Source: Globisporangium splendens
Taxonomy: Eukaryota > Oomycota > Peronosporomycetes > Pythiales > Pythiaceae
Length of the DNA stretch: 64,000 nucleotides
Reading direction: 5' to 3'
Assembly (NCBI GenBank): GCA_006386115.1
Contig: VFIW01000036.1
Location: 62,001 to 126,000, forward strand
The translations under genes and the position numbers were made by a program. The notes below the pieces were generated by a model, which searched no databases, was not told the origin of the DNA, and saw only the letters and a list, made by a program, of their open reading frames with translations. Below, piece after piece: positions 21,806 through 32,840 of the stretch (position 1 is its first letter; every line of letters starts with the position of its first letter).

Positions 21806-24658
21806 TCAGCTTTGGATTTGGGGCAGCGCCAGCTCCGATAATGCGTCCAGCGGAAAGCGGCTCGGGGACAGCGATCGGTCGCCAGCTTCGATCTGGAATT
21901 CGACCAGCGTCGTCACGGTGCGATACGGATCGTGGCGTTCCGACCAGGGCACACGGCGCGAAAACCGCATGAGCGGATCGCTGAGTCCCTTCTCGATCAG
22001 CTCGTAGAGGTGGCACTCGCGGGGCGAGCGCTCGAGCGTGTTCATGATCTGGCTCAGGTCGGCGAAGCACCAGCGCACACACGCAAACAACGCGCGCACA
22101 TTGTCCACCGCGCTGAAGTTGGTGGCGGAGTCGGCTCTGGAGTCAAGTTGGTGGTGGTCGTACTTGATCTGGAAACACAGCACCGTGAGCATCTGCACGA
22201 GCGTCGTCTCGCCGCCGGGGATGCGCAAGCGATCGCTTTGCAAGACCATCACCAATGTGTCCACAGGCAGATGCCGCATCTTTTCCATGACGTTCATCGG
22301 GTGGAGATCGCCGATGGAACCTGTCGGCGACGAATAAAAAAGTGTGCATGCCGAGAGGTAGTGATACAGATTGCAGAGGCGATGGCCCCAAACGAAGAAC
22401 CGCCCCGTGAAGCGCGCTGTGAGGATCCCATCGTCGTCTTGGCTGTGAGGTTCCGACGACGACGCTGTGTCGCTTTCACTGAATCCAATGCTGCTCTTCG
22501 CTTCCTGTGAGCTCACTAGCGTCGCCAACTCGGACGACGACGTGATCAGCGGCTTCCAGATGCCGTACTCGTGAACGGAATGCGTGTAACGTAGTGACAC
22601 TTTCTGTTCCTGGATACGGCTCTTGCTCGAGGATTTGAATCGCACAACCATCTCTCCGCGAAACACGAACGCCGGATCGCTCCGGTGCAACCCGTCCACA
22701 AGGTCCTCGGACGACGATTCCTTGACGATCCGCCACTGGATCAGCACCAGCGACTCCCACTCGAAGCGCACCTGAAAGCAGAAATTGCCGAACCGAAACA
22801 GCGTCATCGGGCGCACATAGAACCTTTCGCCTGTGATCTCGACACTGGGGAGTGTCACAAACGGCTCCCACGTCGCGTACTGCGCGTGGAACTCCAGCAG
22901 CGAAAGCGGCGGTTGATTTACAAACTGCCGCTTGAAGATCCAAAACATCCACAACTCAAGGCTGTGCAGGATGTTGCGCCACACGCCCACATGGCGAACA
23001 TGGTTCGTGAAGCACATGACGACCCGGCCCAACAGCTCCTGGCCTTCGATGGCACCCAGATGCTGCATCTGGACATGCTCCAGCACGTCGGCGTAGTCGT
23101 CAGGCGTGAGGCGGCGGATATAGTCGAACAACTGCTCCACGAAAAGCTGCTTTCTTTGCCAGTCGCGGAGCTTCGAGCAGCAGATCATCAGCTCCATCCA
23201 GTCGCGGGCATTCACATGCCTGATCGCGATACCCAAGCATTCGTACATGAGATCGGATTCGAACGACAGCCATCGGCACAGCTGAATGACCTGCTCGACG
23301 TTGCTCTCGCGCACGAGTTGGACTCTCTGGGTGTGCAAAAATTCGATCAGAGTCGCCACGGCTCCGGGGTCCGCATTGCACAACTCCACATGCAGCTGTT
23401 GCTCTTGCATCGCCGTAGATTGATCCTGGCAGGGTTCTTCTTCGTAGAGCTCTCGATACTTCATCTCCTCGTCCTGCTCTTGCTCTTGCTCTTGTCGATA
23501 ATGCTGCGCTTCCACCAGCGCCTGCTGCTGCTCGCGTCTCCGTAAATGTGACTCTGTGACGGGTAGCTGGTTATGATCCCTGTTTTCTTTCCCTAAGTCA
23601 TCGATTCGAGTCTCACGCTCAGCTTCAGGGCTCGCGTACTCCAACGATCTTGCGACCATGGACGTCGTAAACGCGCCTCGTCCTCGCTTCTGCTTAATGG
23701 ACGCCACTGCATCTGGTGAATCATTCAGCGCGCTCGAACGACGGAGACCTCCTCTGCTACTGCCACTGCTGCTGCTGGTAGAGCTGGCGACTGAGCTTCG
23801 TGAAGCAGAGTGGGCGATGCAATAGACGAAGGAAAACACACTCGTGCTGCCAGTTTTTCGCCGCTTTCTACTGGAACGCCCATCGTCGAAAGTAGCTGCG
23901 TCGGATACATCGAGCGGGCATCTTCGCGCCAACGGAGAGCATGAAAGCGCGAGTTCAGCGCCGGTTCCAGCGTCGTTAGCATAACTGGAGCCATTCACAA
24001 CGCGCAAAGAGAACGAAGGCGCCATCGCGTACTGCTCGTCTGTGTGTTTTCTGAAGCGCGCGACGAACGCGTCCTCGTTCTCGGAATCATGCGGCCCTGT
24101 TTGGCCTCGCAGCGCTCTCAGCTTGCGGTAGAATACAGGGCTCAAGCGCTCCACGGCGCGCAGATGCATCGCGAACGAGCACGCACCTACGTGGATCACA
24201 ACGTCTGGATCCCCATACATCGCTGCAAGAGACAGCTGAATGCCACCGACCTCTGGACTGCTCTGGGACTGGGACGAAGGCGTGGGCTGACTTTCGCTGC
24301 TGCTCTCCAGGGAGCTCCGCTTGCGATTTTGGCTTTGCTGCGCTGCCTTCTGCGCCTGAAACGGTCTCGACGGCGACTTGCGCGTGTTAGTAGTCTCAAA
24401 TGTCGCGGACTGAGCTGTTGCCGTTGCTGTCATCACGCTCGCGGTCTCGGACGCTCCTTCGTGCATCGCCGCCTGTGACTGTCGCTGCTGGTGCGCGGTG
24501 CTCTCTTCTTCTTCTTCTTCTAACTCGCGACGCCGCCGCATCTTCGCCAGCGACTCCCGCAGGAGCATGTCGGTGAAGAACTCGTTGGCGGCGCGCTCTG
24601 CCTCCAAGCGCGCATCCTCGAGCTCCTGGCGCTGCTGCTCCTCCATCGCGCGCCACAT
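21806..24658 (-). CDS. BTB/POZ-domain protein with a long insertion in the domain
   Basis: Single exon, 950 residues from MWRAMEEQQR. Residues 5-60 form a Glu/Arg-rich coiled coil. At about 150-185 the first half of a BTB fold is visible (DPDVVIHVGACSFAMHLRAV, then LSPVFYRKLRAL). The second half appears much later, at about 430-490 (ADPGAVATLIEFLHTQRVQL and VEQVIQLCRWLSFESDLMYE). Between them is a roughly 240-residue low-complexity Ser/Arg/Gln insertion. A BACK-like helical region follows, and then about 400 residues without recognised domain. BTB proteins usually dimerise and often act as Cullin-3 substrate adaptors; that role here is inference. The gene converges with the AP endonuclease, the two stops being 171 bp apart. 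The open frame extends to 24799, but the added residues are Cys/Arg-rich and unlike the rest. Confidence 0.75.
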   Translation of the reverse strand: MWRAMEEQQRQELEDARLEAERAANEFFTDMLLRESLAKMRRRRELEEEEEESTAHQQRQSQAAMHEGASETASVMTATATAQSATFETTNTRKSPSRPFQAQKAAQQSQNRKRSSLESSSESQPTPSSQSQSSPEVGGIQLSLAAMYGDPDVVIHVGACSFAMHLRAVERLSPVFYRKLRALRGQTGPHDSENEDAFVARFRKHTDEQYAMAPSFSLRVVNGSSYANDAGTGAELALSCSPLARRCPLDVSDAATFDDGRSSRKRRKTGSTSVFSFVYCIAHSASRSSVASSTSSSSGSSRGGLRRSSALNDSPDAVASIKQKRGRGAFTTSMVARSLEYASPEAERETRIDDLGKENRDHNQLPVTESHLRRREQQQALVEAQHYRQEQEQEQDEEMKYRELYEEEPCQDQSTAMQEQQLHVELCNADPGAVATLIEFLHTQRVQLVRESNVEQVIQLCRWLSFESDLMYECLGIAIRHVNARDWMELMICCSKLRDWQRKQLFVEQLFDYIRRLTPDDYADVLEHVQMQHLGAIEGQELLGRVVMCFTNHVRHVGVWRNILHSLELWMFWIFKRQFVNQPPLSLLEFHAQYATWEPFVTLPSVEITGERFYVRPMTLFRFGNFCFQVRFEWESLVLIQWRIVKESSSEDLVDGLHRSDPAFVFRGEMVVRFKSSSKSRIQEQKVSLRYTHSVHEYGIWKPLITSSSELATLVSSQEAKSSIGFSESDTASSSEPHSQDDDGILTARFTGRFFVWGHRLCNLYHYLSACTLFYSSPTGSIGDLHPMNVMEKMRHLPVDTLVMVLQSDRLRIPGGETTLVQMLTVLCFQIKYDHHQLDSRADSATNFSAVDNVRALFACVRWCFADLSQIMNTLERSPRECHLYELIEKGLSDPLMRFSRRVPWSERHDPYRTVTTLVEFQIEAGDRSLSPSRFPLDALSELALPQIQS

Positions 24659-25525
24659 GGAGAAGTGAAGGCGGCAGACGGATTCTAAATCACACGCAAG
24701 GCGCACGGATGGGATAAGGACACGCACGCACACGCACTCGCCACTGGCACTAGCACGCGCGCATGCAGAGGGAAGGCGAACAGCAAGACGCAGACACAAA
24801 GTGCAACTTTTTCCTCTTCTTGTGTTCTAGTCTCGCTTTGCGGTCGCGATGGCTGAGTGATGGTGCCAAAGGTCTCATCTAATGGTTGCGAGTAGGGTCG
24901 AGTGCAGAATACACAAACACCAGACTAGAGTATAGTACACCATGCATATACAAAGCAGATTGATTTGAAGAACCAAATAGGTCTTGTTTGAGGTGCGTAT
25001 TTCGAATGACGAGATGGGAATACTCTGCTTTTGAAAAATGGGGACTCGTTTGGTTGTGTTGAAAATTTCAGGAATAGCCTTGACAGAATCGCAGAATATG
25101 GATAATAGACTGTTGGCTGAACTTTTGAAATGTCAGTTCGTGAGGGTGAGTGATGGTCGTATCATTGGATACTTTTTGGCAAGAAGGAAGCGACCTGTTG
25201 TTGATAGACTAAATGAGCCTGTTGTGCGCACTGCTGCTAATGATGCAAGGGAAGTATGCCTACCGCATGGAGCGGCTTGCGATATGGCGATATGCCACGT
25301 GATTATCATCACACCCCACTCCTTCTTGATCTTGCCTTTCTTCATCAAGTTCAAGGCGGTGTCCGATAGGTTGTACATGAAACAGCGATGCATGTTATAT
25401 GGATTGTCGTCGTCACATATGTATGGGTAAAAGTAGAATGCCAAGCCAAGGACGCATGCGCTCCTCACCATTTGCAACAGGAATGGAAAAAAGGCGGGAG
25501 ATGGATCGAAAACAAATCCTGTCGC
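24659..25525. other. intergenic, no gene recognised
   Basis: Promoter side of the BTB gene and 3' side of the decayed reductase. No supported coding sequence. Confidence 0.45.
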
Positions 25526-26821
25526 TTAGAGTCTAAATTCTTCCTCGTGGATGTCAAACTCGCTTGGCGAAGTGGATGCAACCGTCAATTGGATGACGTG
25601 TTTCAACGACTTGGGTCCAGACATGAACACGCCGATCGTTCCGCTCCCACACATCGCCTGGTTGTTCGCGACGAACGATTGATGGCCTTGACGCACCAAG
25701 CGGATCAAGATGTCGACGTCCGGACGGTGGCCGACGGTGACTTGGTGGGTCTTGATCAGGTCCGCGAACGTCTTGACATTGTTCTCAAAGTGGTGCGTCG
25801 CGATCGTTGCCTCCGACTTGTACACGTCAAAGAATCCCTTGTTGGCGTTCTTCACCCCCATCTTTTGCTGGACCACCCTTTCGATCAAGACCAAGCTGTA
25901 AACGATCAGCGCGCCGAGAAACAGGATCAGGATCTCGACAAACGCCTGCAGCGGCCACAAGTGTGCATGCTTCACCCGTTTGATCTTGCCGCCACCATAC
26001 GTGAGAACCGACACGATGATAACAACAAACACATAAATGATGATGTACGTCGCAGATCTGCGGAGTGGAGATTGAAGTGGCTGGGCAAACGGCTGAGGTG
26101 GCATCTTCAAGTACTTGGCATCGTCGTTGTGCTTGGTCGCGACGGCGTGGTGGTGGCCGCTCAAGCGCTTGTGGTCGACGACCTTGGCCAACAGCTCCTC
26201 GCTTGGCGTTCGCGTGAGACTGAAGTGGAATGTGAAGGATTTTTCCTGCGGATCGAGCTCTCGAATGCGCATGAGCAATGGATGAAGCTCTTCCAATAGC
26301 GACAACTCACGGAAGGTAAAGATAAAGTACACGCGCTGGCGCATTGGCTCGTCGTTGGACAACTTGGTGACCATGTCGTCGAGAATCGGCGTGACGCCAA
26401 TGCCGCCGCCGATCAAACACACCGTCGGGTACTCTTCGTACATGTCGAGGGAGCATCCGTGAAAACCGTCCATATACACCGTCGGGAGTACGTTGTTTTG
26501 CTTGCATTCATCCGTGTACTTGACGAGATCGTTTGTCTAGTTGCCCAACGACTTTAGCAGGATGGTCAGCATCGTCGCGCTCGATCTTGGTGACGAGCCG
26601 ATCGTGAACGGATGCCACTGCAATTTCGAGATCGATGGAACGTTCAAGTACACGAACTGGCCGATCTTGGAGTGTCCGTCCATCTGAGTCGAGCGCGAGA
26701 TCACGACCTTGATGATGTCATTGCCGAGCGTCGTGAAATCTTTGATCTCCACGGGGACGTACGAGTTGCAGTTCGAGATGACGCGGTTGACCACCACATA
26801 ACAACCCACAACAAAAACATC
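25526..26821 (-). pseudogene. ferric reductase family pseudogene (5'-truncated, nonsense)
   Basis: Homologous to the seven reductases downstream but broken. Recognisable sequence starts near 26821 (VVGCYVVVNRVISNCNSYVP) and runs through the FAD-binding part (YLNVPSISKLQWHPFTIGSS). The whole haem-binding membrane half is missing. At 26537 the family Trp codon of LGDWT is replaced by TAG (read LGN-stop). Beyond it the same frame continues to 25526 with the NADPH motif GGGIGVTP, two hydrophobic helices and the C-terminal DIHEEEF. Relative to intact copies three residues are deleted right after GVTP. The sequence upstream of 26821 is unrelated. It is closer by eye to the 48-59 kb members (HLWPLQAFVEIL resembles SLWPVQNFVEIM) than to the 30-47 kb group. 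No functional product expected. Confidence 0.85.
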
Positions 26822-29800
26822 ATACCTCTTGGGCTTTCCTGTACGCTCGTCACCAACGACTGTGGCAGTGGTGCGCTTGCCAACCGTGCCCTTCCTTGCC
26901 TTCACTTGTGTGTTCTGGTTGGAGAGGGATCTGAAAAGGTAAACCGGATCGGTTTTCTCGGCGGTTCGGTTATCGGGGGAGTTCGGTTTTAAGAAGAAAA
27001 AACAAAAAAAGTCATAAACCGTCTAATCGGAAGAAAACAGCAATCAATTTACTGTTTCTATTCCGTTCTGATACTAAACACGATGTGCTCGAATAATGCC
27101 TGTCTTCCGAACAATTTGTGTGTTCGGAAGACTGTTTGGAAGATAAACATGAAAGTTGCTGACGCATCCCCAGCATACCGGAAAATATCGGTTTCCACAA
27201 ATATACTGATCGCTCCACCAATAAACCGCTCGATGTCGGTACTACCGACAGCAATTTGCTGAGAATTGTGAGAATGTTACATATTTTCAATAGTTGAAAG
27301 TTACAAGACTATTTTTGAACATAATTGATGACTTTCGCTAAGAATTGCAGCACAATTTCTGATGCGACAGTTGCAATTCAAGGTTTGGTGCCAACAGAAA
27401 CTCACACACAAAACCAAAACTGCTGGCACAGCTTTCACGTCTAATATTTCTCGAGTGGGCCAAGCCTTGCAGTTTGCAAGAGAAAGTGGCTTGAATTGCA
27501 AAGAAGATGCACGAAAGCCAGGGCGGCAAAGCAGGCTTTCAACGCACGACCATCTCAGCACGACAGAAGGATGCAGAATCCAAGATTGGCGCATCGACCA
27601 ATCGTCCATGCGCATAGAACAACCTCGTAGAAGCGCCAAACACGCGAACTTGGCGGTGTTGTCGATGTCAGCAATGGGGTGATAGTTTGCTCTTGCTTGT
27701 GCCTCTGCAACCGTGTGGCTGGTTATACTTTCCGACGGCAGGCGAGTGCAACTATTCATCTTTAGAAAGGATAGACCTGGGCGACTTTCTCGAACCCAAG
27801 GCTGTCTGCATACTGCACGTAAGGGCTTTAATTTGCGTTTAATTGCTAAAGCCATTGATGTCGACAGGGCCACACCAATTTGTGGAAAAAGAGTCGTCGC
27901 TGTGAGCGTAGAATAAGTATCTAAAGAAACAATAGATTCTGCTGCCCATGGAAGCCACCAAGTTGATTTCGTGTGCCATGTTTTTTTTAATTTCGAGAAG
28001 AAAGAAGGAGGAGGGCTCTAGCGGCCGTCCGACATTACCAAAGATCTTAAGAACGGACAAAAGACTGGGCACTTTCTTGGAAAGACTCGGGACGCTCCCG
28101 CAAATCCCAGGCTGTCTGTGCACCGGACTTTAACAGCTCTAGCAATTGCTTACATAGTCGCTGAAGCTGTTAATGCTGCATGACGCAAGATGGGAAGCGC
28201 AAGATGCGCCTTAGGTTCCCATTTGGCAAGATCCCAGCCACCACGATGCTGGACAGTTCAGTGTCCGTTCTCGTGTCCAAGCAAGGATGGGCTGAGACGG
28301 ATCTGTAGACGTTTCGTCTCACTGACCACTTGGTGGAGGACACGCGCTTGGCACGCGATCTGGTCGCTGATTGGTTGGTTTCCGAGTGGTCACGCGTCTG
28401 ATTGGCTGGTTGGCTGTTAATACACGTGCGCCTGTACCACCCAATCGAAGTGAATCCAAGTTTAGGAACGCAGTTGAGGCGGTCCATCTGGAATTGAGTC
28501 ACAGTTGTCATCGGGACGGTGCACTGTGCTGGACGCACAGTACGCTGCAGACTTGATTGGAGCCGACACTCCGTGTCGTGAACGCAGGCTGCCATTGTGG
28601 CGTTGTGAGCCAGCAGATATGCTTGACGTGCCTTGTCGCGTCCAGTTCAGGGCAGAGCTCAGCTGATGCGGTCCAGCGACGTCACTGGACTCAACCCTTG
28701 GCTCTTGTGATGTACGGATCCACGAGTCGGCCCTTCCCTCTACTCACCTTGCAAAGCTGCCAGCGGAAGTATCCTGCACCCTGCAGAACCCAGTGGAGAT
28801 CAGCCGAAATCGAAAAAGAAAACCAGAGTAAACATTTTGGCTGTTGATCAGGGATGAGATGGTGGAAGCACTCCTCCCGTCGGATATGCTTACTGTACCA
28901 CTGTGCCGTTGGGAAGGAGATCATACTGACACCAGCGCGCTTCAGCACAAGCAGATGACAGCGATGTTCTCGGCCTGTTTATGCGGATCAGGACAGCATT
29001 GTGATTATTTGGTCGATTTTTTTCCCGCACCCATCCAACCATTAGCTCGCCGATACACATTTTAAACGCCTACTTCTATTGTTGAATATGATCGAGATCC
29101 ATTTGGTATAGCCTTTTATTCTTTGCTTCTAGCGATAAAGAGAACGAAAATGCGATATTTTACTATTTGAAAATCGTCATATTCTTATCGTTCAGTCATT
29201 TAAGAGACGAAACTGAAGCGGATTACTGCAGGTTCCCATAATATCCATCATCCTCAATATTAGATCATGTCATGTCCTGTGGGGGGTGCTTTCGTGAGAG
29301 CGGGCACATATTAGAAGGGGCAAAACTGAGACCAGGATATGCAGGATTTTGGGCATTCTGGAGGTCCAAACGGTAACACGCAGGGAGTGTCTCACTGGCT
29401 CATGTAAACTCTACAAAGGTGCAAACTCCATCTAAACATTTCACCATGATGCTTCTCCACATCCACAGCACCTCTCTTGCGTCGTTCATTCTAAACGAGC
29501 GGAAGAGCGTACGTACCATTAGCAAGAAAATTTTGAACCTGAGAATTGAGAAGTGCTCGAGCAGGAGCTGATCTCGAATATGACAAATAGCCAACTCTTG
29601 AAGGTTGACCATCTGCAGTAGCACTTTCCTTTGTAGATATCCAAACAGGGATCAGCTGTGAAATTAAAAAAACTAAGATACGCTGCGGGAGACTCTCCTT
29701 GGATCTGTCCTGCCAACCATTCTTAGGACTCCTCTTTTGCAGATGCGCTTGTACGAACGCAAGAAAACTGTCCAGAGCGAGAGGTGTATCCTGGCGGATT

Positions 29801-29912
29801 GCTCGCGTTTCTGCGCGGCTGCAGGAAGCGATTTCCGCCACCTTGTGACCCTCAATAGATCTGTCGACTGCTGGTCCATTTGGTGTCACCATATGAGGCG
29901 ACATGTCCTCCT
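26822..29912. other. intergenic, no supported gene; contains a CCAAT-type module
   Basis: Where the 5' half of the pseudogene would be expected there is only non-homologous sequence. Near 28370-28445 two ATTGG and one CCAAT occur in the same style as upstream of intact reductases, possibly the old promoter of the pseudogene. No other gene recognised. Confidence 0.4.
28370..28445. promoter_or_regulatory. CCAAT-box cluster, possibly relic promoter of the pseudogene
   Basis: ATTGG at 28370 and 28401, and CCAAT at 28441, in a GC-rich context with CACGCG and CACGTG-like strings, as upstream of the 54.7 and 59.2 kb genes. The nearest minus-strand gene body is the truncated reductase. Confidence 0.35.
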
Positions 29913-29952
29913 ATTGGTCGGAGCCAGGCGCTTCGAGCGTCCTTCACCCAAT
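29913..29952 (+). promoter_or_regulatory. opposed CCAAT-box pair upstream of reductase 1
   Basis: ATTGG at 29913-29917 and CCAAT at 29948-29952, about 530-570 bp before the ATG. The second box continues GGGATCACCAGAA, a string also found at 44195 after CCAATT. Confidence 0.45.
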
Positions 29953-30413
29953 GGGATCACCAGAACGTTTGAGTAACTGACAAAGATGCACCTTTTATAT
30001 CCTTCTGTAGATCTGATCACAGGGGTACACTCAGTTGCTGGAGACTCGCATCCACATCAACCACACGCGATACCCTACGAGAACTTATCTGTGCGCACTC
30101 TCGTGCTTCCCTGCACAGCGGAATCGTGAGACTGAATAATCTCGTGCAAGTCCATGGCACTGAAGACCGCTCTCTATCTGTCTAGAAGGAAAAGTATCTG
30201 CCTTTGAACCCCGACAGACCTTTCCCCTGCACTCCGATATCCCACTGCATCATCGTGAACATTGGGGTGACACAGAGTTTCCAACTCACCAGATGCCAGA
30301 GGAGTAGTGCACTGCAGTGTACAACTCATCCTCGTCCTTTTCGCAAGAGCTGCTCTCCGCTCCATTCATCTGGCCAGCCTCAAGCATCGGCTCGAGCAGT
30401 TAAGATGGCTTGA

Positions 30414-30433
30414 CTCACTCCGACATTTTCTCC
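30414..30433 (+). promoter_or_regulatory. Inr plus FPR core promoter of reductase 1
   Basis: CTCACTCC, then GACATTTTCTCC, matches the oomycete initiator and flanking element. It lies 50-69 bp before the ATG at 30483. Confidence 0.7.
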
Positions 30434-30482
30434 CAGCTACTCAAGTCCCAACGAGAAAACTACGAACTCGAAGCTCACGGCG

Positions 30483-32840
30483 ATGGCACCAGGAAGCGCG
30501 GCATTGACACCCAATCCAGTGGGCGAATACGCTGTGATCAAGACCCCAGACGCTGATGGAACCACCAAACCTTCCATCGCCCACCGCGAACGCTTTGGAC
30601 CATCCAAGTGGGCTGCAAAGTACTGGTACCTCGGCACCTTAGCTCAGTTTTTGTTCGTGGCGTCGGTTGTGGTGTACGTCTATGGCCAGATCGCGTACTT
30701 CGCTCCGTCCTACAGCAACTCGGTCAGCAAGACGATCGGGTCCTGGTGGGGTGTGCCAAAGAACAGCACTGGTAAAGGCACTTCGAAAGGCCACAGTGAG
30801 ATGACTCGTCCAACGTACTTCTTCCTCTTTGCCCTTCTTCCGCTTTTCGCATCGCTGTTCCTGCTCGAGCTCCGTCGCCACTTCAATGTCCGCCAAATCT
30901 CGACTCGCTTCGTTCTGAAGATCGCGTTGATCATGCGCCGCAAACCACGTGTTTTCGGCTGGGTCTCGTTCTTCAGCTTTGGCGAGCTGCTGTTCCTCGG
31001 GGCCCTCATCGGTGGCAACATCTGGGTGTTCTACTACTACTACCACGCGCGATACAATAGAATCAGCAGCGCGTCGAAGAGCAGAGGCTCGCCGATCTCC
31101 TTCAATACCTATATGGAGATGATCAGTCTCACGCTCGGCTTCAGCTGCATCTTCAACATGGCGTTCCTCTTCATCCCAGCGACCCGCAACGCTGTATGGA
31201 TGGAGTTCATGAACATCTCGTACGCGAACGGAGTCAAGTACCACCGCTGGATCGGCGTGCTGACAGTTTTGACGGCGCTGTTCCACTGTCTCGGCTACTA
31301 CATCTCGTGGATCCGTCAGGGAACGTGGAGTGCGCAAGCGCTTCCATGCTTCGATTGCCCTCTCAACGAACGCAAGGGCGTGAAAGTGTGGATGAACGTG
31401 TTCGGTGAGATTGCGTTGACCGCGTTCCTTGTCATCGGCCTCACGTCGATCCCGTGGGTGCGTCGCAAATTCTACAACGCCTTCTACTACTTCCACCACC
31501 TCTTCATTGTGGGGGTGGTGTTTGCTGTGCTCCACTGGAACCCAATCATCCTCTGGATCTTCCCAACTTTCCTGCTCTACATCATCAGCCGCAGTCTCTC
31601 GAGCGCCAACTCGTTCACGCCAGTCCAGATCAAGGAGTTCACGACGCTGGACAATGACATCGTGAAGATCGTGATCTCGCGCTCAGCGGCTCGTGCGGGA
31701 GACTACAAGGTCGGCCAGTTCGTGTACCTCAATGTGCCTTCGATCTCGAAGCTCCAGTGGCACGCGTTCACGATCGGCTCCTCGCCTCGTGCCAACGCCA
31801 CGACATTGACGATCCTGCTCAAGTCGCTCGGTGACTGGACCAAACAACTTGTGCACTACTCGGAAGATTGCAAGAAGAACAATGTTCTGCCTACGATCTT
31901 TATGGATGGCTACTACGGCGCCTCTCTGGAGATGTACGACGAATACTCGACCGTGTGTCTGGTTGGTGGCGGTATTGGTGTGACTCCACTGTTTGCTATC
32001 TTGGAGGACATGGTGGCGAAGCTGTCGAGCCACGAGCAATTGACGCAGCGCGTGTTCTTCATCTTCACTTTCCGCGAGCTCTCGTTGCTTGAAGAGATCC
32101 ACCCGCTGTTGTCCAAGATCAAGGAACTCGACCCACAAGAGAAGCACTTCAGCTTCCACTTCAGCTTGACCCGTGCGCCTGGTGACGGCGTTCTCGACCA
32201 GCCACTCGACCACGAACGCTTGAGTGGGAAGAGTCATGTGCTCGCCACTCAGTACTCGACCGAGATCACCAAGAAGACGCCTCAGCCATTCGCCGAGCCG
32301 TTGCGTTCCCGTGCTAGCAAGTCGCTCATGTACTTGACCACTTTCTTCATCATGGTGCTGATTTATATCGTACTGGAGTACAACGAAAAGATCGAAAAGG
32401 CCGATTCCCGTCTGTCGTACTTGCAAGCTGCTGTCGAGATTTTGGTGATGTTCCTCGCGGTGTTCATCGTGTACACGCACATTTTCGTCGAAAACCGTTT
32501 CTGGAAGAAAACTGGACCCGTCGAGAAAGATACTCGTGGCGCCTTGGACTTGCAAACCCCATCGTCGCCAAAGTACCACCTGGGCGACGTTCACACGTTT
32601 CGGGATTTGGTGAATGAGTACAACGTCGCCATTGGCGCTCGCCCCGACATGCCAGTGCTGATGAGCCACGTTTACGAAGCACATCAGTCGTTCAGCGTGG
32701 AACACCCGACGCCGTTCGACAACAAGACCGTCGGTGTGTTCATCTCCGGTCCTGAGGCGTTGAAGTCTGCGACCGAGTACGCAATCGCCGACATTGGCTC
32801 AAGCAACTTTGACATCCACGAAGAAGAATTTGAACTCTAA
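30483..32840 (+). CDS. FRO-like ferric-chelate reductase / NOX-superfamily flavocytochrome (reductase 1)
   Basis: Membrane enzyme of 785 residues expected to pass electrons from cytosolic NADPH through FAD and two haems to an acceptor outside, probably chelated Fe(III); oxygen cannot be excluded. N-terminal motif TPNPVGEYAVIKTP at about 9-22. Hydrophobic helices at about 50-73, 109-130, 163-188, 215-232, 256-276, 303-321, 334-352 and 353-370. Haem ligands are probably H254/H268 and H338 (or H339)/H351. A loop has CFDC at 289-292. FAD motif WHAFTIGSSP at 426-435, NADPH motif GGGIGVTP at 495-502. Two further helices at about 613-633 and 648-668 lie inside the NADPH domain, as in plant FRO proteins. 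The C-terminal motif is ISGPEAL, Ser replacing the usual Cys, and the end is DIHEEEFEL. No EF-hands. Residues about 219-622 are almost identical in DNA to reductases 2, 3 and 4. Confidence 0.9.
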   Translation: MAPGSAALTPNPVGEYAVIKTPDADGTTKPSIAHRERFGPSKWAAKYWYLGTLAQFLFVASVVVYVYGQIAYFAPSYSNSVSKTIGSWWGVPKNSTGKGTSKGHSEMTRPTYFFLFALLPLFASLFLLELRRHFNVRQISTRFVLKIALIMRRKPRVFGWVSFFSFGELLFLGALIGGNIWVFYYYYHARYNRISSASKSRGSPISFNTYMEMISLTLGFSCIFNMAFLFIPATRNAVWMEFMNISYANGVKYHRWIGVLTVLTALFHCLGYYISWIRQGTWSAQALPCFDCPLNERKGVKVWMNVFGEIALTAFLVIGLTSIPWVRRKFYNAFYYFHHLFIVGVVFAVLHWNPIILWIFPTFLLYIISRSLSSANSFTPVQIKEFTTLDNDIVKIVISRSAARAGDYKVGQFVYLNVPSISKLQWHAFTIGSSPRANATTLTILLKSLGDWTKQLVHYSEDCKKNNVLPTIFMDGYYGASLEMYDEYSTVCLVGGGIGVTPLFAILEDMVAKLSSHEQLTQRVFFIFTFRELSLLEEIHPLLSKIKELDPQEKHFSFHFSLTRAPGDGVLDQPLDHERLSGKSHVLATQYSTEITKKTPQPFAEPLRSRASKSLMYLTTFFIMVLIYIVLEYNEKIEKADSRLSYLQAAVEILVMFLAVFIVYTHIFVENRFWKKTGPVEKDTRGALDLQTPSSPKYHLGDVHTFRDLVNEYNVAIGARPDMPVLMSHVYEAHQSFSVEHPTPFDNKTVGVFISGPEALKSATEYAIADIGSSNFDIHEEEFEL

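Noticed and set aside
26822..26905. Start of the pseudogene fragment as an intact short protein (from 26905)
   Set aside because: The first 28 residues are unrelated to the family, and the frame ends after LGN at a nonsense codon before the NADPH domain.
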